From positions 4,154,001 through 4,218,000 of the forward strand of contig NZ_AP022616.1 in assembly GCF_010731115.1 (NCBI RefSeq): a stretch of 64,000 nt of DNA, given 5' to 3'. The notes beneath the pieces are model-generated. The model saw only the letters and a list, made by a program, of their open reading frames with translations. It had not been told where the DNA came from and searched no databases. The position numbers and the translations under genes are program-made. Source of the DNA: Mycolicibacterium phocaicum (GTDB taxonomy: Bacteria > Actinomycetota > Actinomycetes > Mycobacteriales > Mycobacteriaceae). This document shows positions 25,222 through 34,773 of the stretch, piece after piece (position 1 is the stretch's first letter; each line of letters opens with the position of its first letter).

Positions 25222-28036
25222 GCTTGTACGGACGTAGCGGCCGCTGCCGGACGAACGTCGGCCACCAGAACCACGGGCCCAGCAGCCGCACCAGGCACGG
25301 CACGATGAACGACCGCACCACCAGCGTGTCGAGCAGCAGGCCGATGCAGACCGTCGACCCCATCTGGCCGATGGTCCGCAGGTCACTGGAGAGCATGGCC
25401 AGCATGGTGAACGCGAACACCAGGCCGGCGGACGTCACGACGCCGCCGGTGCTGCCGAGCGCGCGGATCAATCCGGTGTTGAGGCCCGCGTGGATCTCTT
25501 CCTTGAGCCTGGCCACGAGCAGCAGGTTGTAGTCCGAACCGACCGCCACCAGCACGATGAAGGTCAGCGGCAGGATCAGCCAGTGCAGAGGTAGGCCGAT
25601 CAGGTGCTGCCAGATCAGCACCGACAGCCCGAACGCCCCGGCGTAGGAGAACGCCACGGTGCCGGGAATGACCAAGGCGGCCACCAGGGATCGGGTGATG
25701 ATCATCATGATCAGGAAGATCAGCACGAAGGCCGCGATGGCCGCGATCATGAGGTCGTTCTTGGCGTACAGCTGGATGTCCTTGTTGTTGGACCCGGATC
25801 CACCGATGTAGATCTTCGATCCGGCCAGCGACGTCTCCTTCAGCGCGATCTTGATGGCGTCGGGGAACTGCTCGACGTGCTCGATGCCCTCGGGTCCCAT
25901 CGCGTTGCCCTCGTGGGTGACGATGAAGCGCGCGGCATGGCCGTCGGGCGACATCATCAGTGCCATACCGGTTTTGATGTCGTCGTTGTCGAAGGCTTCG
26001 TGCGGGATGTAGAAGAAATCGTCACTGCGCGACATGTCGAAGTCGTTGCCGACGTTGATCATGTCGTCGAAGGTCTGGTCGGTGTTTCTGTTCTGGATGT
26101 CGGTGGGGCCGTAGTTGTTGACGATCAGGGCCAGCAGCGCCTGGTTGTCGGACACCGTCTGGCGCAGCAGCGACACCATCTGTGGCATCAGGCTGTCGAC
26201 CACCTGCAGGGAGCCGACCGCGTTCCCGATGTCGGCGGCGAGGTTGTCCACCTTGTCGATCACGTCGAAAAGGGACCGGAACGACCAGCACACCGGAATG
26301 TCGAAACAGTGTGGTTCCCAATAGAAGTAGGCGCGGATCGGGCGCATGAAGTCGTCGAGATTGGCGACGGCGTCACGCATGTCGTTGGTGACCCGCTCCA
26401 TGTCCTCCATGGTCAGCACGGTGTTGTGGAGTTCGTCGGCGAGCGTCTGCGTCAGGTCCGCCGTCTTCTTCAGCACCTCGATGCTGTGCCGGGTGATCTC
26501 GGCCTGCTTGGCGGTGTTCTCGTTGTTGTGCTGGGTGAACGGCAGCTGCTGGCCGTTGCCGCTGCCTTGTGTGGTGAAAAGGTAAGGGATGGAGGCGTGT
26601 TCGAGCGCGCGGCCCATGGGGCGCGTGATGCTCTGCACCATCGCCACGCCGGGCAGCCGGATGAGCGCCTTGGCCACCCGGTCCAGCGAGATGAAGTCGG
26701 CCGAATTGCGCATGTCGTGGTCGGCCTGGACCATCAGCATCTCGCTGAACAGCTTGCTCTTGGGGAAGTGCCGGTCGGCGGCCTGAAATCCCTGGTTGGC
26801 CGGGGCATCTGACGGCTGGTACGTGCGATCGTCGTAGCTGACCCGGTACGTCGGCACGAACACCGCACCCACCGACACGACCGCGACGCTGGCGACGAGG
26901 ATCGGCTTGGGCCAGCGCACCACGGCGGTGCCGATGCGCCGGTACAGCTTCGCCTTGACCGCCTGCTTCGGGTCGAAGAGCCCAAAGAGGCTGCCGACGC
27001 TGAGCAGTGCGGGCCCGATGGTCAGGGCGCCGGCGATGGTGATCAACATGCTGACCGCCACGGCGGGGCCCATGGTGTGGAAGTAGTTCAGCCGGGCGAA
27101 GGTAAGGCAGGCGCAGGCGCCGGCGATGGTCAGGCCGGAGCCGATGATGACGTGTGAAACCCCCTTGTACGCGGTGTAATACGCGTCTTCACGACTCTCG
27201 CCGTTCAATCGGGCCTCGTGATATCGGCCGATGAGGAAGATGCCGTAGTCGGTGCCCGCACCGAGAGTCAGCGAGATCACCATGTTGGTGGCGAACGACG
27301 ACAATGGGATGAAGCCGTAGTGCCCGAACGCGGAGATCACGCCCTTGACCGACAGCATCAGCAGGATCACGCCGAAGAACGGCACCAGCATCGTGACGAC
27401 CGAGCGGTAGACCAGCAACAGCATGAAGATGATCAGGAACATCGTCGCGATGGTGATGTTGTTCAGGCTGGAGTTGGCGATTTCGACGGTATCGGCGGCC
27501 AGCGGAGCCGCGCCGCTGACGTAAACCTTCAGTCCGGCAGGCGGATTGGAGTTGTTGACGATCTTTCTGACGGCGTCGACCGAGTTGTTGGCCTCCATCT
27601 GCCCGATGTCGCCGGCGAGTCGGAGCAGCACGTAGGCCGACTTGCCGTCCAGGCTCTGGGCGCCGGCGGCGGTGATCGGCTTGCCCCAGGTGTCCATGAC
27701 GTACTGCACGTGCGTGCTGTCGGCCTTGAGCGTGCGGACCAGGCCCGCGTAGTAATCGCGGTCCTGTTCGGTGAGCCCCCGGTCGGCCTCGAGCACCAAC
27801 ATGGTCAAGCTGGTCGAGGTGGACTCGTGAAATTCCTTGCCGATGGTCAGCATCGCCACCTGCGATGGCGCGTACGTCGGAACCATCGGACCGGCGAGCT
27901 CTTCGGCGACGCGTTCGATCTGCGGCACAAAGGTATTCGTGATGACCGCGAGCAGGGCCCAGAAGACGATGATCGGGATGGCCAGGAAGCGAACGGTTCT
28001 GGCGAAGAACGGGCGCTTCGCCTGATGCGCACTCAC
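25178..28036 (-). CDS. mmpL: MmpL-family RND lipid transporter
   Basis: 952 residues, the usual MmpL length. One N-terminal membrane helix (FLAIPIIVFWALLAVITNTF), a periplasmic porter domain, then two blocks of about five helices each (around residues 190-380 and 760-930) separated by a second large periplasmic loop. The first block contains the conserved GTDYGIFLIGRYHEARL, and the second GSDYNLLLVARLKEE, the proton-relay motifs of MmpL proteins. GTG at 28036 overlaps the mmpS stop. It exports a cell-envelope lipid or siderophore; the substrate cannot be told from this sequence alone. Confidence 0.93.
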   Translation of the reverse strand: MSAHQAKRPFFARTVRFLAIPIIVFWALLAVITNTFVPQIERVAEELAGPMVPTYAPSQVAMLTIGKEFHESTSTSLTMLVLEADRGLTEQDRDYYAGLVRTLKADSTHVQYVMDTWGKPITAAGAQSLDGKSAYVLLRLAGDIGQMEANNSVDAVRKIVNNSNPPAGLKVYVSGAAPLAADTVEIANSSLNNITIATMFLIIFMLLLVYRSVVTMLVPFFGVILLMLSVKGVISAFGHYGFIPLSSFATNMVISLTLGAGTDYGIFLIGRYHEARLNGESREDAYYTAYKGVSHVIIGSGLTIAGACACLTFARLNYFHTMGPAVAVSMLITIAGALTIGPALLSVGSLFGLFDPKQAVKAKLYRRIGTAVVRWPKPILVASVAVVSVGAVFVPTYRVSYDDRTYQPSDAPANQGFQAADRHFPKSKLFSEMLMVQADHDMRNSADFISLDRVAKALIRLPGVAMVQSITRPMGRALEHASIPYLFTTQGSGNGQQLPFTQHNNENTAKQAEITRHSIEVLKKTADLTQTLADELHNTVLTMEDMERVTNDMRDAVANLDDFMRPIRAYFYWEPHCFDIPVCWSFRSLFDVIDKVDNLAADIGNAVGSLQVVDSLMPQMVSLLRQTVSDNQALLALIVNNYGPTDIQNRNTDQTFDDMINVGNDFDMSRSDDFFYIPHEAFDNDDIKTGMALMMSPDGHAARFIVTHEGNAMGPEGIEHVEQFPDAIKIALKETSLAGSKIYIGGSGSNNKDIQLYAKNDLMIAAIAAFVLIFLIMMIITRSLVAALVIPGTVAFSYAGAFGLSVLIWQHLIGLPLHWLILPLTFIVLVAVGSDYNLLLVARLKEEIHAGLNTGLIRALGSTGGVVTSAGLVFAFTMLAMLSSDLRTIGQMGSTVCIGLLLDTLVVRSFIVPCLVRLLGPWFWWPTFVRQRPLRPYKPSWPLAAAAAGRGH

Positions 28037-28476
28037 GCGGACTTCACCCGGCAAGCTACATCGGCGTTGCCGCGCTCGTCGGACTGTTCGTCGCGGACAA
28101 CGTCATTCACCTTCATCCGGCAGCCGACGGTGCCGCCGTGCACCTGGACCGAGATGCTGCCGGAGACGACGGTGAGGGTGGTGGTCTCGGTATGGGACCA
28201 CGGCAGTTCGGTGAGCTCGACCTTGTGCGGATGCCCGCTGATGTCGACATACGACAGCAGTCCTCCGGACCCGAGGCTGCCGAACACCTCGTAAGTGAGG
28301 GTCTTGGGGGTGAACTCCGGCGGCGCCTGCGGCGGGTTCACGGCAAGCACCGGTCCCGGTTCGGAGAATTCGTGGACCTTGACCATGCACAGCACCCCGA
28401 CGCCGATCGCGATCAGCGCTACCAGGGGCATCCACGCGCGCGCAAGGATTCTTCGGCCGGTGGAGCGCTGGCTCAC
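28033..28476 (-). CDS. mmpS: MmpS-family accessory protein
   Basis: 147 residues: one N-terminal membrane helix (WMPLVALIAIGVGVLCMVKV), then a periplasmic beta domain with TYEVFGSLGSGGLLSYVDISG and two cysteines near the end (VGCRMKV and VACRVK), all typical of MmpS. It works with the overlapping MmpL. The GTG at 28476 is chosen; an in-frame start at 28512 would read through the promoter palindrome. Confidence 0.92.
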   Translation of the reverse strand: MSQRSTGRRILARAWMPLVALIAIGVGVLCMVKVHEFSEPGPVLAVNPPQAPPEFTPKTLTYEVFGSLGSGGLLSYVDISGHPHKVELTELPWSHTETTTLTVVSGSISVQVHGGTVGCRMKVNDVVRDEQSDERGNADVACRVKSA

Positions 28477-28505
28477 TCGATCACCCCTCGATGTCAGGAT
28501 CGGGT

Positions 28506-28524
28506 ATATCAATTAGATTGATAT
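28506..28524. promoter_or_regulatory. Palindrome upstream of mmpS
   Basis: ATATCAAT-TAG-ATTGATAT, a perfect 8-bp inverted repeat 30 bases before the mmpS start. AT-rich and positioned over a likely promoter, it is a candidate repressor site. No regulator gene is adjacent. Confidence 0.6.
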
Positions 28525-28610
28525 GAGTCGGCGTAAACCTTATCAGCCATTCGACGCTGCCGCGGTCGCACATATTCCGGCGAAACAAACGCCGAGGTGA
28601 GGGCACTCAG

Positions 28611-29075
28611 CTAATTCGCAGAATCCACCAAGGTGACTGTCGACAGCCGCTTCTTCAGTTTGATGACACGGAAGATCTGGGCGGTGATGTTGATGGACGA
28701 CACCATCGCAATAACCCCGAGAAAAGTGCGCTCCGAGGGAGTGGCGCCGTGCAATTGTTCGAGGCTGCCCAGGACGTAGAAGCAGCCCAGTGAGAACACG
28801 GTGAGCGGAATGGCGAACGTCATCAAGGTGCGCTGATTGCCGACGACCTGGGTGGCGTACTCCAGTTCATCGCGGGTCATCGGCTGGCCCTTGCGCACTT
28901 TGGTGAGCACCGTCTGTTTGGCCCGAACGCCTTCCGCGATCGGTAATTGCGGTTGCTTCCGCAGTCGTTGGACGTAGAAGAACATCACCGTGGCGCCGAA
29001 CAGCAGCGTCAGCAGTGCGACGTCGGCCAGCTTGCCGAACAGGCGCCAGTCGGTGCCGAGGAAGTTCCAGCCCAT
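28611..29075 (-). CDS. Small membrane protein of unknown function
   Basis: 154 residues with a hydrophobic helix near residues 17-35, a charged middle (PIAEGVRAKQTVLTKVRKGQPMTRDELEYA) and two further hydrophobic segments near residues 85-105 and 118-138. No family recognised. It is followed by the mmpS promoter region and is transcribed away from the phosphotriesterase-like gene. Confidence 0.7.
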   Translation of the reverse strand: MGWNFLGTDWRLFGKLADVALLTLLFGATVMFFYVQRLRKQPQLPIAEGVRAKQTVLTKVRKGQPMTRDELEYATQVVGNQRTLMTFAIPLTVFSLGCFYVLGSLEQLHGATPSERTFLGVIAMVSSINITAQIFRVIKLKKRLSTVTLVDSAN

Positions 29076-29193
29076 TGCGACAGTCCTTTCCGGTTCGCGG
29101 CCACAGCTATCGGCGCGACGTTACCTCAGCTAACTGGCAATGGGTGGTCGGTGTCAATTGCATTGAGATCAGGGTCTTGATGCCCGACCGCTC

Positions 29194-30180
29194 ATGACAC
29201 AGACTGCGGTGATGACGCACGTGCAGACCGTCGGGGGCCCGGTGCCCGTCGACCGACTCGGGGCCACGCTCATGCATGAGCACGTGTTCATCCTGGGCGA
29301 CGAGATCCGGCAGAACTTCCCGGACTACCCGTCGCCGTGGAATGAGGAGACCCGCGTCGCCGACGCGATAGACCAACTGCGCCAATGCAAGTCACGCGGC
29401 ATCGACACCATAGTCGACCCGACGGTGATTGGCCTGGGTCGCTATCTGCCGCGCATCCAGCGGGTCAACGAGCAGGTCGATATCAACATCGTCGTCGCGA
29501 CCGGCATTTACACGTACAACGACGTGCCGTTCCAATTTCTGCATACCGGCCCGGGCCTGCTGTTCGACACCCCCGAGCCGATGGTCGAGCTGTTCGTACG
29601 AGATATCCGAGAAGGCATTGCGGACACGGGGGTCAGGGCGGCATTCCTGAAATGCGCCATCGAACATCAAGGGCTGACGCCAGGGGTGGAGCGCGTGATG
29701 CGCGCCGTCGGGCAGGCGCACGTGCAGACTGGTGCGCCTATCACGGTGCACACGCACGCGCACAGCCAGTCCGGGTTGGTCGCGCAGAAGGTGTTCGCGG
29801 AGGAGGGAGTGGACCTGACGAAGGTGGTGATCGGCCACTCCGGCGACAGCACCGATCTCGACTATCTGTGCGCGCTAGCCGACGCCGGTTCGTATCTCGG
29901 CATGGACCGGTTCGGGCTCGACATGCTGCTGCCTTTCGAGCAGCGGGTCGATACCGTGGCGGCGCTCGCCAAACGCGGCTACGCCGAGAAGATGGTGCTG
30001 GCACACGACACGTCGTGTTTCATCGACTGGTTCTCCCACGAGGGCAAGGTTGCCGCGCAACCGAACTGGAAGCTGACCCACATCAGCGACGACGTGCTAC
30101 CCGCGCTCCGTGAGCGCGGCGTCACCGAAGAACAACTCACCACCATGCTGGTCGACAACCCGCGACGGTACTTCAGTTGA
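29194..30180 (+). CDS. Phosphotriesterase-family metallohydrolase (lactonase-like)
   Basis: 328 residues with the binuclear metal site of the family: HEH near residue 28, the carboxylated lysine region AFLKCAIEH near 148, histidines in VHTHAH and VIGHSGD, and the final Asp in LAHDTS. The layout is that of phosphotriesterase-like lactonases and of mycobacterial homologues such as Rv0230c. Likely activities are lactone or phosphotriester hydrolysis. It overlaps the phosphoesterase gene (TGATG). Confidence 0.9.
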   Translation: MTQTAVMTHVQTVGGPVPVDRLGATLMHEHVFILGDEIRQNFPDYPSPWNEETRVADAIDQLRQCKSRGIDTIVDPTVIGLGRYLPRIQRVNEQVDINIVVATGIYTYNDVPFQFLHTGPGLLFDTPEPMVELFVRDIREGIADTGVRAAFLKCAIEHQGLTPGVERVMRAVGQAHVQTGAPITVHTHAHSQSGLVAQKVFAEEGVDLTKVVIGHSGDSTDLDYLCALADAGSYLGMDRFGLDMLLPFEQRVDTVAALAKRGYAEKMVLAHDTSCFIDWFSHEGKVAAQPNWKLTHISDDVLPALRERGVTEEQLTTMLVDNPRRYFS

Positions 30181-30671
30181 TGCACTTACTCCTGATCTCC
30201 GACACCCACGTGCCCAAGCGGGCCCGCGACATGCCGGCGCAGGTCTGGGACGAGGTCGCGCGCGCCGACGTCGTGCTGCATGCCGGCGACTGGGTGGACG
30301 TGAGCCTGCTCGACGACCTGGAGCAGCGGGCCAATCGCCTCGTCGCGTGCTGGGGCAACAACGACGGACCGGAGCTGCGGGCCCGGCTGCCCGAGCGGGC
30401 CGACGTCACGCTCGGCGGGGTCCGGTTCACCGTCACGCACGAGACCGGCGCCTCGGCCGGGCGCGACGCGCGCATGGCTCGGCTGTATCCCGACACCGAC
30501 GTATTGGTGTTCGGGCACAGCCACATTCCGTGGGACAGCACCGCGGCCGCCGGCCTGCGCCTGCTCAACCCCGGGTCGCCGACCGACCGCCGACGCCAGC
30601 CGCACTGTACGTACATGACGGCCACGGTCGGTGACGGCATGTTGTCAGATGTGGTGCTTCATAAGCTCTGA
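30180..30671 (+). CDS. YfcE/MJ0936-type metallophosphoesterase
   Basis: 163 residues. Metal motifs in order: ISDTH, HAGDWVD, GNND, VTHE and FGHSHIP, a complete calcineurin-like set. ATG at 30180 shares one base with the upstream stop. Small members of this family hydrolyse phosphodiesters; the physiological substrate is unknown. Confidence 0.88.
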   Translation: MHLLLISDTHVPKRARDMPAQVWDEVARADVVLHAGDWVDVSLLDDLEQRANRLVACWGNNDGPELRARLPERADVTLGGVRFTVTHETGASAGRDARMARLYPDTDVLVFGHSHIPWDSTAAAGLRLLNPGSPTDRRRQPHCTYMTATVGDGMLSDVVLHKL

Positions 30672-30701
30672 CCCGCGCGAAATTGACGCTAGGTTGGTCG
30701 C

Positions 30702-32576
30702 ATGGAGCAGAAGCCGCCCACAGCCGCCATCGCCGCCGCCAACCGCGCCCACGTCGCGTCGCTCCCGTTCGCGGACACTCGGGACTTCGACGACGCCGAC
30801 CGTGGCTTCATCGCTGCTCTGGAGCCGTGCGTCGTCACTGCCGCTGACGGAAGAGTGGTGTGGGACAACGACTCCTACTCGTTCCTGAACGGCGACGCGC
30901 CCGACAGCGTGCACCCGAGCCTGTGGCGGCAGTCGCAGCTGTGTGCCAAGCAGGGCCTCTACGAAGTGGTGCCGGGCATCTATCAGGTCCGCGGTCTGGA
31001 CTTGTCGAACATCAGCTTCATCGAGAGCGACACGGGCGTCATCGTCATCGACCCACTGATCTCCACCGAAACCGCGGCGGCCGCGCTGGCGCTGTACCGC
31101 GCGCACCGCGGTGACCGTGAGGTGCGGGCGGTCATCTACACGCACAGCCACGTCGACCATTTCGGCGGAGTGCTCGGCGTGACGTCGCAGGCCGATGTCG
31201 ATGCCGGGAAAGTCGAGATCATCGCGCCCGAGGGCTTCACCGAACACGCCGTGCAGGAAAACGTCTATGCCGGAACGGCAATGGCGCGCCGCGCGGGATA
31301 CATGTACGGCGCTTCTCTGGACCGCGGCCCGCAGGGGCAGGTCGGCTGCGGGTTGGGTCAGGTCGGGTCGACGGGCGAGGTCGCACTTATCGTGCCGACT
31401 GTCGACATCAAGGCGACCGGCGAGACCCACACCGTCGACGGCGTCGAGATCGAGTTCCAGATGGCGCCCGGTACCGAGGCGCCGGCCGAAATGCACTTCT
31501 ATTTCCCGCAATTCCGGGCGCTGTGCATGGCGGAGAACGCCACCCACAATCTGCACAACCTGCTGACGTTGCGTGGTGCGCTGGTGCGTGACCCGCATGG
31601 GTGGGCCGGCTACCTGACCGAGGCCATCGACCGCTATGCCAACCGCGCCGACGTGGTGTTCGCGTCGCACCACTGGCCCACCTGGGGGCAGGACAACATC
31701 GTCGAATATCTTTCGGTGCAACGGGATCTGTACGCCTATCTGCACGACCAGACGTTGCGCCAGCTCAACCAGGGGTACACCGGGATCGAGATCGCAGAAA
31801 CCTTCCAGATGCCGCCGGCACTGGAGAAGGCCTGGCACACCCACGGCTACTACGGCTCGGTCAGTCACAACGTCAAGGCGGTCTACCAGCGCTACATGGG
31901 CTGGTTCGACGGCAATCCGGGGCGGCTCTGGCAGCACCCGCCCGAGGCTGCGGCGCCGCGGTATGTGGCGGCGATGGGCGGTATCGACCGCGTCGTGGAG
32001 CTGGCCCGCGCGGCTGCCGACGAGGGTGACTTCCGTTGGGCGGTAACCTTGTTGGACCACGCCATCTTCACCGACGAGAACCACGCCGCCGCCCGCGAAC
32101 TGTATGCCGACGCCCTCGAACAGCTGGCCTACGGCGCCGAGAACGCGGTATGGCGCAACTTCTTCCTGTCCGGCGCCACCGAACTGCGCGTGGGCAAGTT
32201 CGGTACCCCGACGCAGGCTGCGCCGACGATGCTGGCGCAGCTCACCCCGGAGCAGATGTTCGACACTCTGGCGATCAACGTGAACGGCCCGCGGGCCTGG
32301 GACCTGGATCTCGCCGTCGACGTGACGTTCCAGGACGTGGACACCAATTACCGGCTGGCGCTACGCAACGGGGTGCTGGTGCACCGCAAGGTCGCCGCCG
32401 ATGCGGCCACCGCTCAGGCCACCGTCACATTGGCGAACAAGCTGCGGCTCTTGGCTTTTGCCGCCGGCGACACCAGCTCGCCGGGCGTCGAGGTGACCGG
32501 TGACGCCACCGCGCTGCCCACACTGCTGGGCGTGATCGACCGACCCGACCCGGCGTTCAACATCATCACGCCGTAG
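30702..32576 (+). CDS. Alkyl sulfatase (SdsA1-like, metallo-beta-lactamase fold)
   Basis: 624 residues. The N-terminal MBL domain has THSHVDHFGG and later ENATHNLHN, the zinc ligands of SDS hydrolases; a dimerisation domain and a C-terminal SCP2-like domain (MFDTLAINVNGPRAW...TYRLALRNGVL type) follow. It cleaves alkyl sulfate esters to alcohol and sulfate. M. tuberculosis Rv3762c is the positional counterpart, lying near fadE36 there too. The N-terminus has no clear signal peptide, so a cytoplasmic location is likely. Confidence 0.92.
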   Translation: MEQKPPTAAIAAANRAHVASLPFADTRDFDDADRGFIAALEPCVVTAADGRVVWDNDSYSFLNGDAPDSVHPSLWRQSQLCAKQGLYEVVPGIYQVRGLDLSNISFIESDTGVIVIDPLISTETAAAALALYRAHRGDREVRAVIYTHSHVDHFGGVLGVTSQADVDAGKVEIIAPEGFTEHAVQENVYAGTAMARRAGYMYGASLDRGPQGQVGCGLGQVGSTGEVALIVPTVDIKATGETHTVDGVEIEFQMAPGTEAPAEMHFYFPQFRALCMAENATHNLHNLLTLRGALVRDPHGWAGYLTEAIDRYANRADVVFASHHWPTWGQDNIVEYLSVQRDLYAYLHDQTLRQLNQGYTGIEIAETFQMPPALEKAWHTHGYYGSVSHNVKAVYQRYMGWFDGNPGRLWQHPPEAAAPRYVAAMGGIDRVVELARAAADEGDFRWAVTLLDHAIFTDENHAAARELYADALEQLAYGAENAVWRNFFLSGATELRVGKFGTPTQAAPTMLAQLTPEQMFDTLAINVNGPRAWDLDLAVDVTFQDVDTNYRLALRNGVLVHRKVAADAATAQATVTLANKLRLLAFAAGDTSSPGVEVTGDATALPTLLGVIDRPDPAFNIITP

Positions 32577-32593
32577 CCGGGCCGGTCAACCCG

Positions 32594-34039
32594 CTAGGTG
32601 GTCGGTACCCAGTTGCCGTGGAACCCGGCCGGCACGCGGTGGGGCAGCTTGATGCTCGCCACGTCCTGCAGCGTCTGGGCGTCGAGGATCGCCAGCTCGC
32701 TGTGGTCGGTGGCGGCGTCGTAGACGAAGCCCATCAGCACGCCGTCGTCTTCTGCGGCGGCCGCCGATGACGGGTGAAAGACGAACTCGCCCAGCTCTTT
32801 CCCGGCACCGAAGTGGCGGGTTGCAGTGTTGCCGCCGACGAAGTCGTGCTTGAGCAGCGTGTCACTGCCGCTGACACCCTCGGCGATCATCGGCGCGTAG
32901 CCGTAACGGTGACGCTTGCCGACCAGGCGTTCGTCGACGCGCGGGAATTCCTGGGGGTGGTCGTCCACGCGGTCCTCCAGCACCTTGCCTGCGCTGAGGT
33001 CGATGGTCCACCGGTCCAACGTCGGCGGCCCCTCGTTGGGGCCGATGCGGTCGGTGTCGAACATCTTGGGGTGCCGCACCACATCGAGGACGATCGTATT
33101 GTCGTCGGGGGAGTCGTAGGCGTTCATCGGGTGGAAGACGTAGCACGGTTCGACGTCGAACCAGCGCACGTCGGCGTTCCCGCCGTCGCGGGGCATCACG
33201 CCGATGCGCGCCGGGTACTTGGGATTCCACGAGTACGGGAAGCGCCGATCATTCGATCGGAAGCTCGACTGGCGCGCGATGACCGGATCGGGAATCTTGA
33301 CCCGGCCGATCACCGAGGACAACAGCAGTCGGGCCGGCAGTCGCAGTGCCTTCGGCACCGCCATTTCCGCGACGGTTTTCGTATCAAAGCTCACGGGCAG
33401 GTCGTAGAAGATGACATGGCGCTCGGTCAGCGAGAAATCGTGCATCATCGGGCTGCCGTGCACTTCGACGTCGACGGTACGGCGCGCCTTTCCGTCGGTG
33501 CCGATCACCGAGTACTGCACGGTGTTGCCGCGCGTGAAGCTGTACGAAACCGCGTGCAGTTCACAGGTTTCCGGGTCCCGCTTCGGATGGGCCGTGTAGC
33601 CGCCGCTGAGGGTGCCGTCGAAATCGCAGGCGCCGATCGTGTCCAGCTCGTCGGTGAGTTCATAGTTCGCCCCGCCACCCTCGACCAGCGCCAGGGTCTT
33701 GCCGGCGTGGCCGAGCACATTGGTGTTGGCGCCGATGCTGAATGGAACGCCGTGTCCTTCCGGGGTGCCTTCACCGAGTGCGGCGACGGTGTACGGTCCG
33801 CGCACCCACCGATTGCGGTACCACTCGGCTTTGCCATCGCGGATGCGGATGCCGTGCACCATGCCGTCACCGAGGAACCAGTGGTAGAGCTCAGGGTCGA
33901 TTTCGCCAATCGGGTTGGGGCCGTTGCGTAGATAGCGGCCGTCCAGGTAGTCCGGGATCGTGCCGGTGACGGACAGATCGGTCAGGGTGTACTCGTCGTG
34001 CAGTGGCGCGAACGCGCCTTCCAGGTAGCGGTTGGTCAT
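32594..34039 (-). CDS. Carotenoid cleavage oxygenase family protein
   Basis: 481 residues. The four iron-binding histidines of the RPE65/apocarotenoid oxygenase family fit TAHPKRD, SPMMHDFS, VFHPMNAYD and the C-terminal GFHGNW. The N-terminal YLRNGPNP is the usual signature. It splits a carotenoid, stilbene or lignin-like double bond with O2. Divergent from a TetR gene with two strong palindromes between, so probably TetR-controlled. Confidence 0.93.
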   Translation of the reverse strand: MTNRYLEGAFAPLHDEYTLTDLSVTGTIPDYLDGRYLRNGPNPIGEIDPELYHWFLGDGMVHGIRIRDGKAEWYRNRWVRGPYTVAALGEGTPEGHGVPFSIGANTNVLGHAGKTLALVEGGGANYELTDELDTIGACDFDGTLSGGYTAHPKRDPETCELHAVSYSFTRGNTVQYSVIGTDGKARRTVDVEVHGSPMMHDFSLTERHVIFYDLPVSFDTKTVAEMAVPKALRLPARLLLSSVIGRVKIPDPVIARQSSFRSNDRRFPYSWNPKYPARIGVMPRDGGNADVRWFDVEPCYVFHPMNAYDSPDDNTIVLDVVRHPKMFDTDRIGPNEGPPTLDRWTIDLSAGKVLEDRVDDHPQEFPRVDERLVGKRHRYGYAPMIAEGVSGSDTLLKHDFVGGNTATRHFGAGKELGEFVFHPSSAAAAEDDGVLMGFVYDAATDHSELAILDAQTLQDVASIKLPHRVPAGFHGNWVPTT

Positions 34040-34051
34040 CCCAGAACCTCC

Positions 34052-34094
34052 ATAACAGTGTTATTGGCTGCGGTTACTGGTATAACACTGTTAT
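34052..34094. promoter_or_regulatory. Two palindromic operators in the oxygenase/TetR promoter
   Basis: ATAACAGTGTTAT (34052-34064) and ATAACACTGTTAT (34082-34094) are each perfect odd palindromes, are inverses of each other, and have centres exactly 30 bases apart, about three helical turns. They lie upstream of both start codons. Confidence 0.85.
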
Positions 34095-34109
34095 GAGAGG
34101 TCTGCAAGG

Positions 34110-34772
34110 GTGAGCGAAGAAATCCGCCGGCAATTGATCGAAGCCGGCATCGTGATCCTCGAACGCGATGGTCTCCAGGCGCTGACGGTGCGTAAACTCG
34201 CCGCCGAGGTGGGCACGTCGACCATGGTCGTGTACACCCACTTCGGCTCGATGACCGGTGTGGTCGACGCCCTCTCGGCCGAGATCTTCGCGCGGTTCGG
34301 CGCAGCGCTGGCCGCCATCCCACACACCGATGATCCGGTGGCGGACTTCTTCTCGATGGGCGCCGCCTACCGCCGGTTCGCGCTCAAGAATCCGCAGCAC
34401 TATCAACTGATGTTCGGCACGACGGTCCCGGCATCGTTGTCGAGCGTCCGCAGTGATCTGACAGTGACTGGTCATGCCACGTCGCGTGACGCGTCGTTCC
34501 AGACACTCTGCGAGTCGGTGCGCCGGATGACCGCGGCCGGCCGCATCCGCGATGACGGTGAAGCCGCTGTCGCAGGCCGTATCTGGAGCATGTGCCACGG
34601 AGCAGTGATGCTCGAGATGGCTGGGTTCTTCGGCGCGGAAGGCCACGGGCTGCGGGACATCCTCACCCCGATGACCGTCGATTTCCTCGTCGGAATGGGC
34701 GACGAACGGGAGCGCGTCAACGAATCACTCGCCACTGCGGCCGCCGCGCTCGTGGCGAGCGGTCACCTGTGA
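34110..34772 (+). CDS. TetR-family regulator with WHG-type C-terminal domain
   Basis: 220 residues. HTH: LQALTVRKLAAEVGTSTMVVYTHFGSMTGVVDAL; the C-terminal part (YRRFALKNPQHYQLMFG) is the WHG-type TetR domain. GTG start at 34110 with AAGGG just upstream. It probably binds the paired palindromes and controls the divergent carotenoid oxygenase. It ends one base before the stop of the convergent SDR gene. Confidence 0.88.
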   Translation: MSEEIRRQLIEAGIVILERDGLQALTVRKLAAEVGTSTMVVYTHFGSMTGVVDALSAEIFARFGAALAAIPHTDDPVADFFSMGAAYRRFALKNPQHYQLMFGTTVPASLSSVRSDLTVTGHATSRDASFQTLCESVRRMTAAGRIRDDGEAAVAGRIWSMCHGAVMLEMAGFFGAEGHGLRDILTPMTVDFLVGMGDERERVNESLATAAAALVASGHL

Positions 34773-34773
34773 T

